Positions 1-5,071 are shown, counted from the stretch's first letter. The stretch: DNA of 10,266 bases from a bacterium (GCA_019424865.1 JAHYYS010000078.1:1-10266), one strand, 5' to 3'. The notes: generated by a model from the sequence alone, not told the origin. Numbers and translations are program-made.

Positions 1-326
1 GCATGTACCTGGCTATGGCCCGTGTGGCTCACCGCGAGGGTTACCCCGAGATCGGCCTGTACTGGGAGAAGGCCGCCTATGAGGAGGCCGAGCACGCCGC
101 CAAGTTCGCCGAGCTGCTGGGCGAGGTGGTCACCGACTCCACCAAGAAGAACCTGGAGATGCGCGTCGACGCCGAGAACGGCGCCACCGCCGGCAAGTTT
201 GAGCTGGCCAAGAAGGCCAAGGAGCTGGGCCTGGACGCCATCCACGACACCGTCCACGAGATGGCCCGCGACGAGGCCCGCCACGGCAAGGCTTTCGAGG
301 GCCTGCTGAAGCGCTACTTCGGCTAA
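1..326 (+). CDS. Reverse rubrerythrin (NADH peroxidase component), 3' part
   Basis: This is the C-terminal diiron domain of a reverse rubrerythrin, a cytoplasmic enzyme that reduces hydrogen peroxide (and, through partners, oxygen) with electrons from NADH via rubredoxin-type centres. The frame is open from the window edge; the Met at base 3 is internal, because homologues as I remember them (e.g. Clostridium acetobutylicum) read EVGMYLAM at this point. 107 codons are visible. Diiron-type motifs are EEAEHAAKF (about residues 27-35 of the fragment) and DEARHGKAF near the end. The protein stops at KRYFG with no rubredoxin CxxC pair behind the diiron domain, which fits the reverse layout in which rubredoxin is N-terminal and therefore outside the window. 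A strong terminator follows. In C. acetobutylicum these genes are a tandem pair under PerR; a leftover second copy lies downstream here too. Family call is firm; the 5' end is not visible. Confidence 0.9.
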   Translation, partial: MYLAMARVAHREGYPEIGLYWEKAAYEEAEHAAKFAELLGEVVTDSTKKNLEMRVDAENGATAGKFELAKKAKELGLDAIHDTVHEMARDEARHGKAFEGLLKRYFG

Positions 327-335
327 TTGAAACTC

Positions 336-369
336 AATTCCCCCGGCCCACAGCCGGGGGAATTTTTCT
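336..369 (+). terminator. Rho-independent terminator of the reverse rubrerythrin gene
   Basis: A perfect 12-bp stem, AATTCCCCCGGC (336-347) with GCCGGGGGAATT (353-364), encloses the loop CCACA and runs into TTTCTG. It starts 9 bases after the stop codon. Confidence 0.93.
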
Positions 370-391
370 GTGGCGGGCCTCGTCAACAAGC

Positions 392-412
392 ATTTTTGCC
401 CCTGGCAAAAAT
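392..412. repeat. Stem-loop 1 of a three-hairpin run
   Basis: ATTTTTGCC (392-400) pairs perfectly with GGCAAAAAT (404-412) around the loop CCT. There is no coding sequence here. It lies between the reverse rubrerythrin terminator and the leftover gene tail. Confidence 0.7.
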
Positions 413-421
413 CTTGGCGCA

Positions 422-440
422 GGCGGAATTTACTTCCGCC
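422..440. repeat. Stem-loop 2 of a three-hairpin run
   Basis: GGCGGAA (422-428) pairs with TTCCGCC (434-440) around TTTAC. It sits 9 bases after the previous hairpin. Confidence 0.65.
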
Positions 441-463
441 GATCATTTTAATCCAGATGGGGT

Positions 464-487
464 CCCCACGGGGCCTGCCCCGTGGGG
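464..487. repeat. Stem-loop 3 of a three-hairpin run
   Basis: CCCCACGGGG (464-473) pairs with CCCCGTGGGG (478-487) around CCTG, a perfect 10-bp G+C-rich stem with no T-tract. It ends three bases before the duplicated gene tail begins at 491, so it marks the junction. Confidence 0.75.
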
Positions 488-490
488 AGA

Positions 491-541
491 GCCCGCCACG
501 GCAAGGCCTTCGAGGGCCTGCTGAAGCGTTATTTCGGCTGA
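491..541 (+). pseudogene. Leftover 3' end of a second reverse rubrerythrin gene
   Basis: These 51 bases repeat the last 51 bases of the reverse rubrerythrin gene (276-326), offset by 215. Read in the matching frame they give ARHGKAFEGLLKRYFG and a stop, residue for residue the same as the intact gene. Four bases differ and all are silent: gct/gcc, cgc/cgt, tac/tat and taa/tga. Similarity ends sharply at 491, and no start codon or diiron motif precedes it, so it cannot make a working protein. It keeps a strong terminator of its own (569-602). The best reading is that a tandem paralogue, of the kind known as the paired genes in C. acetobutylicum, was deleted except for its tail. An alternative is a local copy event involving only the 3' end. 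Confidence 0.85.
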
Positions 542-568
542 GAAAAAGCCAATAAATAAGCACTTTTT

Positions 569-602
569 GAGAGGGAACCGGGAGACCGGTTCCCTCTCTT
601 TT
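569..602 (+). terminator. Rho-independent terminator behind the leftover gene tail
   Basis: A perfect 13-bp stem, GAGAGGGAACCGG (569-581) with CCGGTTCCCTCTC (586-598), closes a GAGA loop and is followed by TTTTC. It differs completely in sequence from the terminator at 336-369, so the two gene ends did not arise as one recent block copy. Confidence 0.92.
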
Positions 603-612
603 CATTTTCATC

Positions 613-686
613 TTGTACAAAAATGGTACATGGAGCTTTTCAGGCCCCATGTTTTCTCTTCAAGTGGTACAAACATGTACCATTTT
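613..686. repeat. Cluster of TGGTACA/TGTACCA inverted repeats
   Basis: AAAATGGTACATG (620-632) is the exact inverse of CATGTACCATTTT (674-686), 41 bases apart. A nested dyad pairs TGGTACA (665-671) with TGTACCA (676-682). The palindrome TTGTACAA (613-620) directly abuts the left arm. The core therefore occurs three times plus one related palindrome within 74 bases. This could be a regulator-binding cluster or the ends of a decayed element; nothing in the window identifies the protein that would bind. Confidence 0.6.
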
Positions 687-744
687 GCATCTCTATGATA
701 CCCCGAACCCCCTTGAATTGCAAGCATTTCCGAGCATCTTTGAG

Positions 745-783
745 ACAAGAAAAATACATCTCTGAAACAGGAAAATAACATCT
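745..783. repeat. Imperfect direct repeat with 22-base period
   Basis: ACAAGAAAAATACATCT (745-761) and ACAGGAAAATAACATCT (767-783) agree at 14 of 17 positions and start 22 bases apart, about two helical turns. Related CATCTTT cores occur at 735 and 790. It could be a paired protein-binding site; the function is unknown. Confidence 0.4.
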
Positions 784-818
784 TTCAGGCATCTTTTCAG
801 CTGCCATTTTTCGCTGGG

Positions 819-853
819 AAGCACGGTTGATTTTTGGCCGTGCTTTTTCTTTT
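819..853 (+). terminator. Terminator-like hairpin in the A+T-rich region
   Basis: AAGCACGG (819-826) pairs with CCGTGCTT (838-845) around an 11-base loop, followed by TTTCTTTTT. No gene precedes it on this strand, so it may end a small RNA or be left over from a lost gene. Confidence 0.6.
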
Positions 854-933
854 TACTTTAGAGGTGTGTGCCATTATAACGACACTGACTGATTTTGAAA
901 ATGCCATACTTAAGTACCAGTCGATTTTTCATC

Positions 934-963
934 TTGTTCCCCTTTCTCCTATCCGAATATATT
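934..963 (+). promoter_or_regulatory. Probable promoter of the small Cro/C1-type regulator
   Basis: TTGTTC (934-939), an 18-base spacer and TATATT (958-963) form a sigma-A-like pair. The -10 matches the consensus at five of six positions; the -35 is weak. The -10 runs into the palindrome at 961-980. Confidence 0.45.
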
Positions 964-1006
964 AACCGATATTGGTTAATTCGATTATACATCGTTTTCG
1001 GTTAAC
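961..1006. promoter_or_regulatory. Probable operator of the small regulator
   Basis: ATTAACC (961-967) and GGTTAAT (974-980) form a dyad of about 20 bases with one mismatch in the centre, overlapping the -10. A third half-site, TCGGTTAA (998-1005), is the inverse of TTAACCGA (962-969). A site over the promoter of a repressor-family gene suggests autoregulation; this is inference. Confidence 0.55.
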
Positions 1007-1035
1007 ATTCAAGTAGAAAGCGAGGCTTGAATGTT

Positions 1036-1245
1036 ATGATTTCCTACGATAACCTATGGAATGTAATGAAGGAAAGGGGGATTTCACAGTATGCGCTGAT
1101 AAAGAAGTATAACGTCAGCCCGGCACAGATAACCAGACTCAAAAGGAATGAAAGTGTCAGTACCCATACAATAGAAATGTTTTGCCGAATTCTTGATTGC
1201 GAAGTCGGTGATATTATGAAATATGTCAAAGATGATGAAGTGTAA
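1036..1245 (+). CDS. Small helix-turn-helix regulator, Cro/C1 (XRE) family
   Basis: The product is a 69-residue, single-domain DNA-binding protein of the compact Cro/C1 type (resembling Pfam HTH_26). The helix-turn-helix is easy to place: SQYALIKKYN (17-26) is the first helix and SPAQITRLKRN (28-38) the recognition helix. The rest packs the fold and ends in an acidic tail. I chose the ATG at 1036, which has GCGAGG 10 bases upstream; an upstream in-frame TTG at 1027 would lie directly on that site. It has its own promoter, an operator-like palindrome and a terminator, so it is a one-gene unit. Codon use is A+T-rich, unlike every other gene here, which points to horizontal acquisition. The target is unknown; autoregulation is likely from the palindrome, and control of the nearby rubrerythrin genes is possible but unsupported. 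Confidence 0.85.
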   Translation: MISYDNLWNVMKERGISQYALIKKYNVSPAQITRLKRNESVSTHTIEMFCRILDCEVGDIMKYVKDDEV

Positions 1246-1247
1246 TG

Positions 1248-1280
1248 GCAGGGTGTGAAGATTGCACCCTGCTTCTTTTT
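1248..1280 (+). terminator. Terminator of the small regulator gene
   Basis: GCAGGGTG (1248-1255) pairs with CACCCTGC (1265-1272), followed by TTCTTTTT. It begins two bases after the stop codon. Confidence 0.88.
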
Positions 1281-1474
1281 ATGTTCGCCCTTTCCGTCCC
1301 CGGCCACGTTTCCCGTAATTTATCAGCGGTCAGGAAAACTGCAGGAACAGTTCCCGTGCGTACGCTTTCTTTCGCCCCGTGTACCTGTCCCATACGTCCG
1401 GACGGCGCCTGCCGGCAACCGCCCCTTGCTGTGCGTTTCAGGCAGAAATCATGAGGATTATTTCATGCAGTCTC
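1281..1474. other. Gene-poor stretch upstream of the rubrerythrin promoter
   Basis: I find no supportable gene here. Base composition rises again compared with the A+T-rich island. A minus-strand reading frame stays open through this stretch and into the regulator gene, but it has no ribosome binding site I can see and I do not recognise the peptide. Confidence 0.5.
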
Positions 1475-1503
1475 TTGACAAAGCAAGACACTTCTGCTAT
1501 ACT
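1475..1503 (+). promoter_or_regulatory. Sigma-A promoter of rbr
   Basis: TTGACA (1475-1480), a 17-base spacer and TATACT (1498-1503) match the consensus almost perfectly. Transcription should start near 1510, giving a leader of about 85 bases that begins with the palindrome at 1507-1541. Confidence 0.9.
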
Positions 1504-1506
1504 GAG

Positions 1507-1541
1507 TTTATATAAATAAGAATTATTCTTATTTATATAAA
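1507..1541. promoter_or_regulatory. Perfect 35-bp palindrome, probable PerR/Fur-type operator
   Basis: TTTATATAAATAAGAAT (1507-1523) and its exact inverse (1525-1541) flank a single T at 1524. The core is a 7-1-7 dyad, TAAGAAT then T then ATTCTTA, the geometry of Fur-family boxes; each half agrees with the PerR half-site TTATAAT at five of seven positions. It covers the expected transcription start, a classical repressor position. Rubrerythrin genes are known PerR targets in clostridia, so peroxide-dependent derepression is the favoured reading. In RNA it could also form an A-U hairpin. Confidence 0.7.
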
Positions 1542-1595
1542 ACCGGAACGAAACAGCGGACAAACGTGAAATAAACAATGAGGAGGACAAATACC

Positions 1596-2132
1596 ATGCC
1601 TGAACTGAAGGGAAGCAAGACCGAGCAGAACCTGTGGACAGCCTTTGCCGGGGAGTCCCAGGCCCGGAACAAGTATACCTACTTTGCCTCCAAGGCCAAG
1701 AAGGACGGCTATGTGCAGATCTCCAAGATTTTTGAGGAGACGGCCGCCAACGAGAAGGAGCACGCGGAAATCTGGTTCAAGCTGCTGGGCGGCATCGGCA
1801 CCACCGCCGAGAACCTGAAGGCCGCTGCCGAGGGCGAGAACTACGAGTGGACCGACATGTATGCCACCATGGCCAAGGAGGCCAAGGAGGAGGGCTTCGA
1901 CCACATCGCCTACCTGTTTGAGGAGGTCGCCAAGATCGAGAAGGAGCACGAGGCGCGCTACTTAAAGCTGCTGGCCAACGTGGAGGGCGGCCTGGTCTTC
2001 TCCCGCGACGGCGACATGATTTGGCAGTGCAGCAACTGCGGCCACATCCACGTGGGCAAGCAGGCCCCCGAGGTCTGCCCGGTGTGCGCCCACCCCAAGG
2101 ACTACTTCCAGCTGAAGGCTGAAAACTACTAA
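1596..2132 (+). CDS. rbr: Rubrerythrin (classical: diiron domain then rubredoxin domain)
   Basis: A 178-residue cytoplasmic peroxidase of anaerobes that reduces hydrogen peroxide at a diiron site with electrons passed through its own rubredoxin centre. The four-helix ferritin-like domain covers about residues 1-135; by comparison with the Desulfovibrio enzyme, likely iron ligands are E20 (FAGE), E53 and H56 (NEKEH), E95 and E98, E115 and H118 (IEKEH). The C-terminal rubredoxin domain has C145xxC148G and C161xxC164. Length is slightly short of the usual 190 or so but all motifs are present. The start at 1596 is set by AGGAGG at 1581-1586, 9 bases upstream; an in-frame ATG at 1578 lies before that site and is rejected. 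The gene is monocistronic, with a strong promoter and an A+T palindrome over the start of transcription. Together with the reverse rubrerythrin it makes this a peroxide-defence neighbourhood. Confidence 0.95.
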   Translation: MPELKGSKTEQNLWTAFAGESQARNKYTYFASKAKKDGYVQISKIFEETAANEKEHAEIWFKLLGGIGTTAENLKAAAEGENYEWTDMYATMAKEAKEEGFDHIAYLFEEVAKIEKEHEARYLKLLANVEGGLVFSRDGDMIWQCSNCGHIHVGKQAPEVCPVCAHPKDYFQLKAENY

Positions 2133-2147
2133 TCTGAACCCTGTCAG

Positions 2148-2182
2148 AAGCGCCCGGCACCAACTCACGGTGCCGGGCGCTT
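2148..2182 (+). terminator. First hairpin behind rbr, terminator-like
   Basis: AAGCGCCCGGCACC (2148-2161) pairs perfectly with GGTGCCGGGCGCTT (2169-2182) around a 7-base loop. The stem is very stable but the following T-tract is short, so it may work mainly as an RNA 3'-end stabiliser. Confidence 0.75.
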
Positions 2183-2187
2183 CCGCC

Positions 2188-2230
2188 TGTCATTTCCGAG
2201 GCGCACATCCTCGGAAATGACAGATTTTTC
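2188..2230 (+). terminator. Second hairpin behind rbr, with T-tract
   Basis: TGTCATTTCCGAGG (2188-2201) pairs perfectly with CCTCGGAAATGACA (2209-2222) around a 7-base loop, then GATTTTTC. This is the better intrinsic terminator of the two. Confidence 0.85.
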
Positions 2231-2249
2231 ATGCGGCTGCAGCCGCATG
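2230..2249. repeat. Perfect 20-bp palindrome behind rbr
   Basis: CATGCGGCTG followed directly by its exact inverse, with no loop. As DNA this is a fully symmetric site; as RNA it would need to open at the tip. A small hairpin follows at once (GCGGG 2256-2260, CCCGC 2265-2269) and leads into a TTTTT run at 2277-2281. Confidence 0.7.
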
Positions 2250-2292
2250 AGCTCTGCGGGCTTTCCCGCGTGCGAGTTTTTCGACAGTCTCC

Positions 2293-2338
2293 AAAATGAG
2301 AGAGGACGATACAGCAGGTTACCGTCCTCTCCCATTTT
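2293..2338. terminator. Bidirectional terminator between rbr and the minus-strand operon
   Basis: GAGAGGACG (2300-2308) pairs with CGTCCTCTC (2323-2331); outer arms AAAATG (2293-2298) and CATTTT (2333-2338) extend the stem past one mismatch. A-tract and T-tract on opposite sides let it act on both strands. It ends 27 bases before the stop of the converging gene. Confidence 0.85.
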
Positions 2339-2365
2339 TGTGTCATGCCTCTTCCCGCTCCCCTG

Positions 2366-2956
2366 TCACAGCTCCAGCAGATACCGCTCATAGCCGTTCA
2401 CCACCCGGGTGACGCCGTACCGGCTCTCCCGTGGGATGCTGCGGCCGTAATTCATGTGGGTGTGCCCGTGGAGAAACAGGGCCGGCTGGTATCTGTCCAG
2501 CAGGCGGTTAAAGGTCTCAAAGCCGGTATGGGCCAGATCGCGGCACTCCACCATGCCCCGGCCGGGGGCGTGGGTCAGCAGAATGTCAAAGCCCTTCTTC
2601 CACAGCAGCTTGGGCGCCAGCCGCAGCGCCCGCAGGGCCATCTCCCGCTCGGTATACTGGTGCGGCCCGCGGCTGTACCGCATGGATCCCCCCAGACCCA
2701 GAATCCGCAGGCCCTGGTATTCATACAGCATACCATCCACACAGATACAGCCCAGCGGCGGGTCCTCCCGATACCGGCCGTCGTGGTTGCCGTGGACATA
2801 GAGCACCGGGCAGTGGGCAAAGGTGGCCAGAAAGGACAGGTACTGGGGCTTTACATCTCCGCAGGAGAGGATCAGCTCGACCCCCTCCAGCCGCTCCGGG
2901 GTGTAATAGTCCCACAGGGCGGGAGATTCACAGTCCGCCAGTGCCAAAATCCGCAT
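2366..2956 (-). CDS. Calcineurin-like metallophosphoesterase with altered first motif
   Basis: A 196-residue cytoplasmic phosphoesterase of the calcineurin-like fold, single domain, no signal peptide. The dinuclear metal motifs run in order: D8-C-E10 (usually D-x-H), G33-D34, G56-N-H-D59, H129 (LLTHA) and G164-H-T-H167. Motif I has Glu where the family normally has His. As I remember them, related Clostridia proteins share this, so it may be a subfamily trait and not damage. The substrate cannot be read from sequence; small members hydrolyse phosphodiesters or nucleotides. The start at 2956 has a GGAAGGCGGG-type site upstream and lies two bases after the stop of the preceding gene on this strand, so the two are translated from one message. 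The link to a Bmp-type ligand-binding protein suggests a nucleotide or nucleoside connection, which is inference. Confidence 0.85.
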   Translation of the reverse strand: MRILALADCESPALWDYYTPERLEGVELILSCGDVKPQYLSFLATFAHCPVLYVHGNHDGRYREDPPLGCICVDGMLYEYQGLRILGLGGSMRYSRGPHQYTEREMALRALRLAPKLLWKKGFDILLTHAPGRGMVECRDLAHTGFETFNRLLDRYQPALFLHGHTHMNYGRSIPRESRYGVTRVVNGYERYLLEL

Positions 2957-2958
2957 GG

Positions 2959-4818
2959 TTATTCCCGCCTTCCCACGCCCTGGAGCTTCACCAGCTCCTG
3001 GGCCTTCTCTGTAAATTCCTCCAGCTCCGGAATCCGGCCCTCCACCGCGGAGGACAGCCAGTTCATGGAGAGGATCTGTTCCGCCGGCATGGGGGCGTCC
3101 TCGCCGTAGACCACCCGCCCCTGCTGATCCATCAGCACACCGTAGAAGGGGTCCAGCCGGTCCTCCCGCAGGGCCTCCCGCAGCACGCCGGCCAGTCGCC
3201 GGGTACCCGAGGGCAGACGGCGGGAGCACAGTACACTGACCACGCCCTGCTCCATCCCCCACCAGTAGTTGATGGCGCTGGCCCCCCGGGACTCCTTCTT
3301 CCAGCTGCCCTCCATGACCCGGCGCACCAGGCTGAGATACAGCTTGCCCCAGTGGAACTGGATCAGGGCCAGGTTGTGCCGCCCGCCCACCTGATTGCCC
3401 ATGTTGGCTGCCAGGCGGTCCAGATAGTCAATATAGACGATGCCCCGGGCCTGCAGGCTCTCCAGCCCTCCGCCCCGGCGCAGGTTGGCCCACTCCAGAT
3501 AAATGCGCGCGTTGGCGTTGACCATCCGGGCCCCCTGGGCGAAGGCGTTGATATTGGCAATATTGCCGTAGGTGGGATAGTCTGCCACATAGCCGATGCA
3601 GCCGTCCTGCGTCAGGGTTCCCGCAATGGCCCCTTTAATAAATTTGGCCTCATACTGCCTGGGGTAATAGGTGCGCACAGAGGGGTAAGAGGTATTCAGG
3701 GAACAGTTCAGGATTTTCACATCCGGGTGGAGCACCGCCTGCTTGACGCTGGGCAGCAGCAGCTTGGGCGTCGTGGTAAAAATGATGTCGGCCCCCTTGG
3801 CCACCGCGTCCTCCATAGCCTGATCCGCCTGTGCGTCGGTGAGGACATTCTCATAGGCCAGTGTGCGCACCTGTCCTCCCGTCAGGTTCTCCAGCAGGTG
3901 CCGCCCGTATTCGTGGCTGTACACCCACTTGGAGGAGGCGGCGCAGCCGCCGTGGACAAAGGCCGCGCACACCTTGCTGGGGGCTGTGAAGAAGAAGAGG
4001 GGCTTTCTCACCTCATCCTCCAGCAGCAGCGCCGTTCCCGCGTTCTCCAGGCGGTTGATCAGCTCCGGGCGGATTTTTTCCAGCTCCTGCGCAATCCGGG
4101 CCGGCATTTTTTCCCGGGAGTCCTGATAGCCGAAAATCTTGATATAAATCAGAAACGCCAGGGAGATCCCCTCATAGTCCCAGCCCGCCCGCAGATAGGC
4201 GTCCCGGAACATATAGAAGAAGGACCGAAAGGCGTAAATTTCCTCGGCGCTCCATGGTTCACGATTGGAGTGCCCGATGGCCTCCAACAGCTCCTGATAC
4301 GCCCCCGGGCGGCGGAACACCACAAAATTCAGGCCGGTCATCTTGTAAAAGTCCAGAAATTCGTAGTAGGCCACAATCTCCGGGTCGTCAGAGGGCTGGG
4401 GCAGCAGGCGGGTGACCACCCCCGGGATGGTGATGGCGCCAAAATACTTCAGCACGCTCACCCGCTTGTGCCCCTCCGCCACATAGAAGTGGTTGAGATA
4501 CTCCACCGCCTTGATGGGATCCCGGATGCCCTCCTCCAAATGCGCCTGGCACAGGCTGCTCCACTTTCGGGCAAACTCGCTGTCCGCCTGGAGCACCGGA
4601 TAAAAGCCCCGGGAAAAGGCGCTGCGGCGCAGGTCGTTGCAGGTGCCGTCAATCTGCTCAACAGGGATCTCCACGATTCCCAGGGACTCCCGCCGCATGG
4701 CCAGCGCTTCCGTCCCCTCGGGCAGGACCCGCAGTCCCGGATCCTCTCCCCTGGCTTCCGCCTCCCTGGTCTCCTTCAGGCCCTGACGCTGGGCCTTGTG
4801 ATAATCCTCCATGGACAT
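2959..4818 (-). CDS. ParB-like domain fused to a Bmp (PnrA-like) binding domain, cytoplasmic
   Basis: A 619-residue protein with two recognisable parts. Residues about 48-140 look like a ParB N-terminal-type domain: EIPVEQI (50-56), then EEGIRDPIKA (95-104) and FYVAEGHKRVSVLKYFG (111-127), which resembles the ParB box II G-E-R-R region. A mostly helical linker (about 150-270) follows. Residues about 272-590 resemble Bmp/PnrA periplasmic binding proteins: PLFFFTAP (273-280), RQYEAKFIKGAIAG (387-400), IGYVADYPTYGNI (408-420) and GIVYIDYLD (459-467). PnrA-type members bind purine nucleosides. There is no signal peptide or lipobox, so the binding domain should be cytoplasmic, unlike transport lipoproteins. 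The start at 4818 is set by AGGAGG (4827-4832) 8 bases upstream. It is first in a two-gene operon with the phosphoesterase. Likely role, by inference: a ligand-sensing regulator or enzyme. Automatic annotation would probably call it an ABC transporter binding protein. Confidence 0.8.
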   Translation of the reverse strand: MSMEDYHKAQRQGLKETREAEARGEDPGLRVLPEGTEALAMRRESLGIVEIPVEQIDGTCNDLRRSAFSRGFYPVLQADSEFARKWSSLCQAHLEEGIRDPIKAVEYLNHFYVAEGHKRVSVLKYFGAITIPGVVTRLLPQPSDDPEIVAYYEFLDFYKMTGLNFVVFRRPGAYQELLEAIGHSNREPWSAEEIYAFRSFFYMFRDAYLRAGWDYEGISLAFLIYIKIFGYQDSREKMPARIAQELEKIRPELINRLENAGTALLLEDEVRKPLFFFTAPSKVCAAFVHGGCAASSKWVYSHEYGRHLLENLTGGQVRTLAYENVLTDAQADQAMEDAVAKGADIIFTTTPKLLLPSVKQAVLHPDVKILNCSLNTSYPSVRTYYPRQYEAKFIKGAIAGTLTQDGCIGYVADYPTYGNIANINAFAQGARMVNANARIYLEWANLRRGGGLESLQARGIVYIDYLDRLAANMGNQVGGRHNLALIQFHWGKLYLSLVRRVMEGSWKKESRGASAINYWWGMEQGVVSVLCSRRLPSGTRRLAGVLREALREDRLDPFYGVLMDQQGRVVYGEDAPMPAEQILSMNWLSSAVEGRIPELEEFTEKAQELVKLQGVGRRE

Positions 4819-4862
4819 ATGGGACTCCTCCTTTCGCCAACACAGCCGCTTTCTACGCTTCA

Positions 4863-4891
4863 AAGGTATCACGGACCGGGAACTTTTGCAA
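4863..4891 (-). promoter_or_regulatory. Candidate promoter of the minus-strand operon
   Basis: On the minus strand TTGCAA (4891-4886), 17 bases and TACCTT (4868-4863) form a weak sigma-A-like pair, 45 bases upstream of the start codon. The -35 matches four of six positions and the -10 three of six. Confidence 0.3.
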
Positions 4892-4937
4892 TCCTTTTCT
4901 TCTCCCCCAGGCGGGCTCCCGTTCCCTTCGCCCCCTG

Positions 4938-4967
4938 CGCATGTGTCCCGGCCTTCCCTCATACATA
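4938..4967 (+). promoter_or_regulatory. Candidate sigma-E (sporulation) promoter of yqfC
   Basis: CATACATA (4960-4967) matches seven of eight positions of the sigma-E -10 consensus CATACAHT. CGCATGTG (4938-4945) is a five-of-eight match to the -35 GKMATATT, at the correct 14-base spacing. yqfC and yqfD are known sigma-E genes in Bacillus subtilis, which supports the call. Confidence 0.5.
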
Positions 4968-5001
4968 TAGGAGAGCGGATCACACAGCCGGCCGCGCCGG
5001 C

Positions 5002-5021
5002 GCCTCCCGCCCGCGGGAGGC
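5002..5021 (+). repeat. G+C-rich hairpin in the yqfC leader
   Basis: GCCTCCCG (5002-5009) pairs with CGGGAGGC (5014-5021) around CCCG; flanking CCGGC and GCCGG segments can extend it. There is no T-tract. It would sit in the leader about 50 bases before the yqfC start and could slow or shield transcription or translation. Confidence 0.5.
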
Positions 5022-5071
5022 CTTCCGCCGCCGGACAGATGCCGCGTACCGCGGCGAAATGGGGGAGTTTC

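Larger units (their letters stand above)
687..933. other. A+T-rich intergenic stretch without a recognisable gene
   Basis: I see no gene on either strand between the leftover gene tail and the small regulator. The stretch holds a pair of imperfect direct repeats (745-761 and 767-783), a terminator-like hairpin (819-853) and a short palindrome TACTTAAGTA (907-916). Base composition is clearly more A+T-rich than the neighbouring genes, which together with the regulator gene suggests foreign or decayed DNA. Confidence 0.55.

Noticed and set aside
687..860. CRISPR array or tandem repeat array
   Set aside because: Only two imperfect copies of a 17-base unit are present, with no regular spacers and no cas genes.
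1027..1035. TTG start three codons upstream for the small regulator
   Set aside because: The likely ribosome binding site ends two bases before it, so initiation at 1036 is favoured.
1226..1393. 55-codon minus-strand open frame between the regulator and rbr
   Set aside because: It overlaps the regulator gene end and its terminator, has no visible ribosome binding site, and the peptide is not one I recognise.
1578..1595. Upstream in-frame ATG for rbr
   Set aside because: It precedes the AGGAGG site at 1581-1586; homologues begin at the second Met (1596).
2959..4818. Bmp protein as an ABC transporter lipoprotein
   Set aside because: There is no signal peptide, no lipobox Cys and no neighbouring permease or ATPase; the N-terminus is a charged helix followed by a ParB-like domain.
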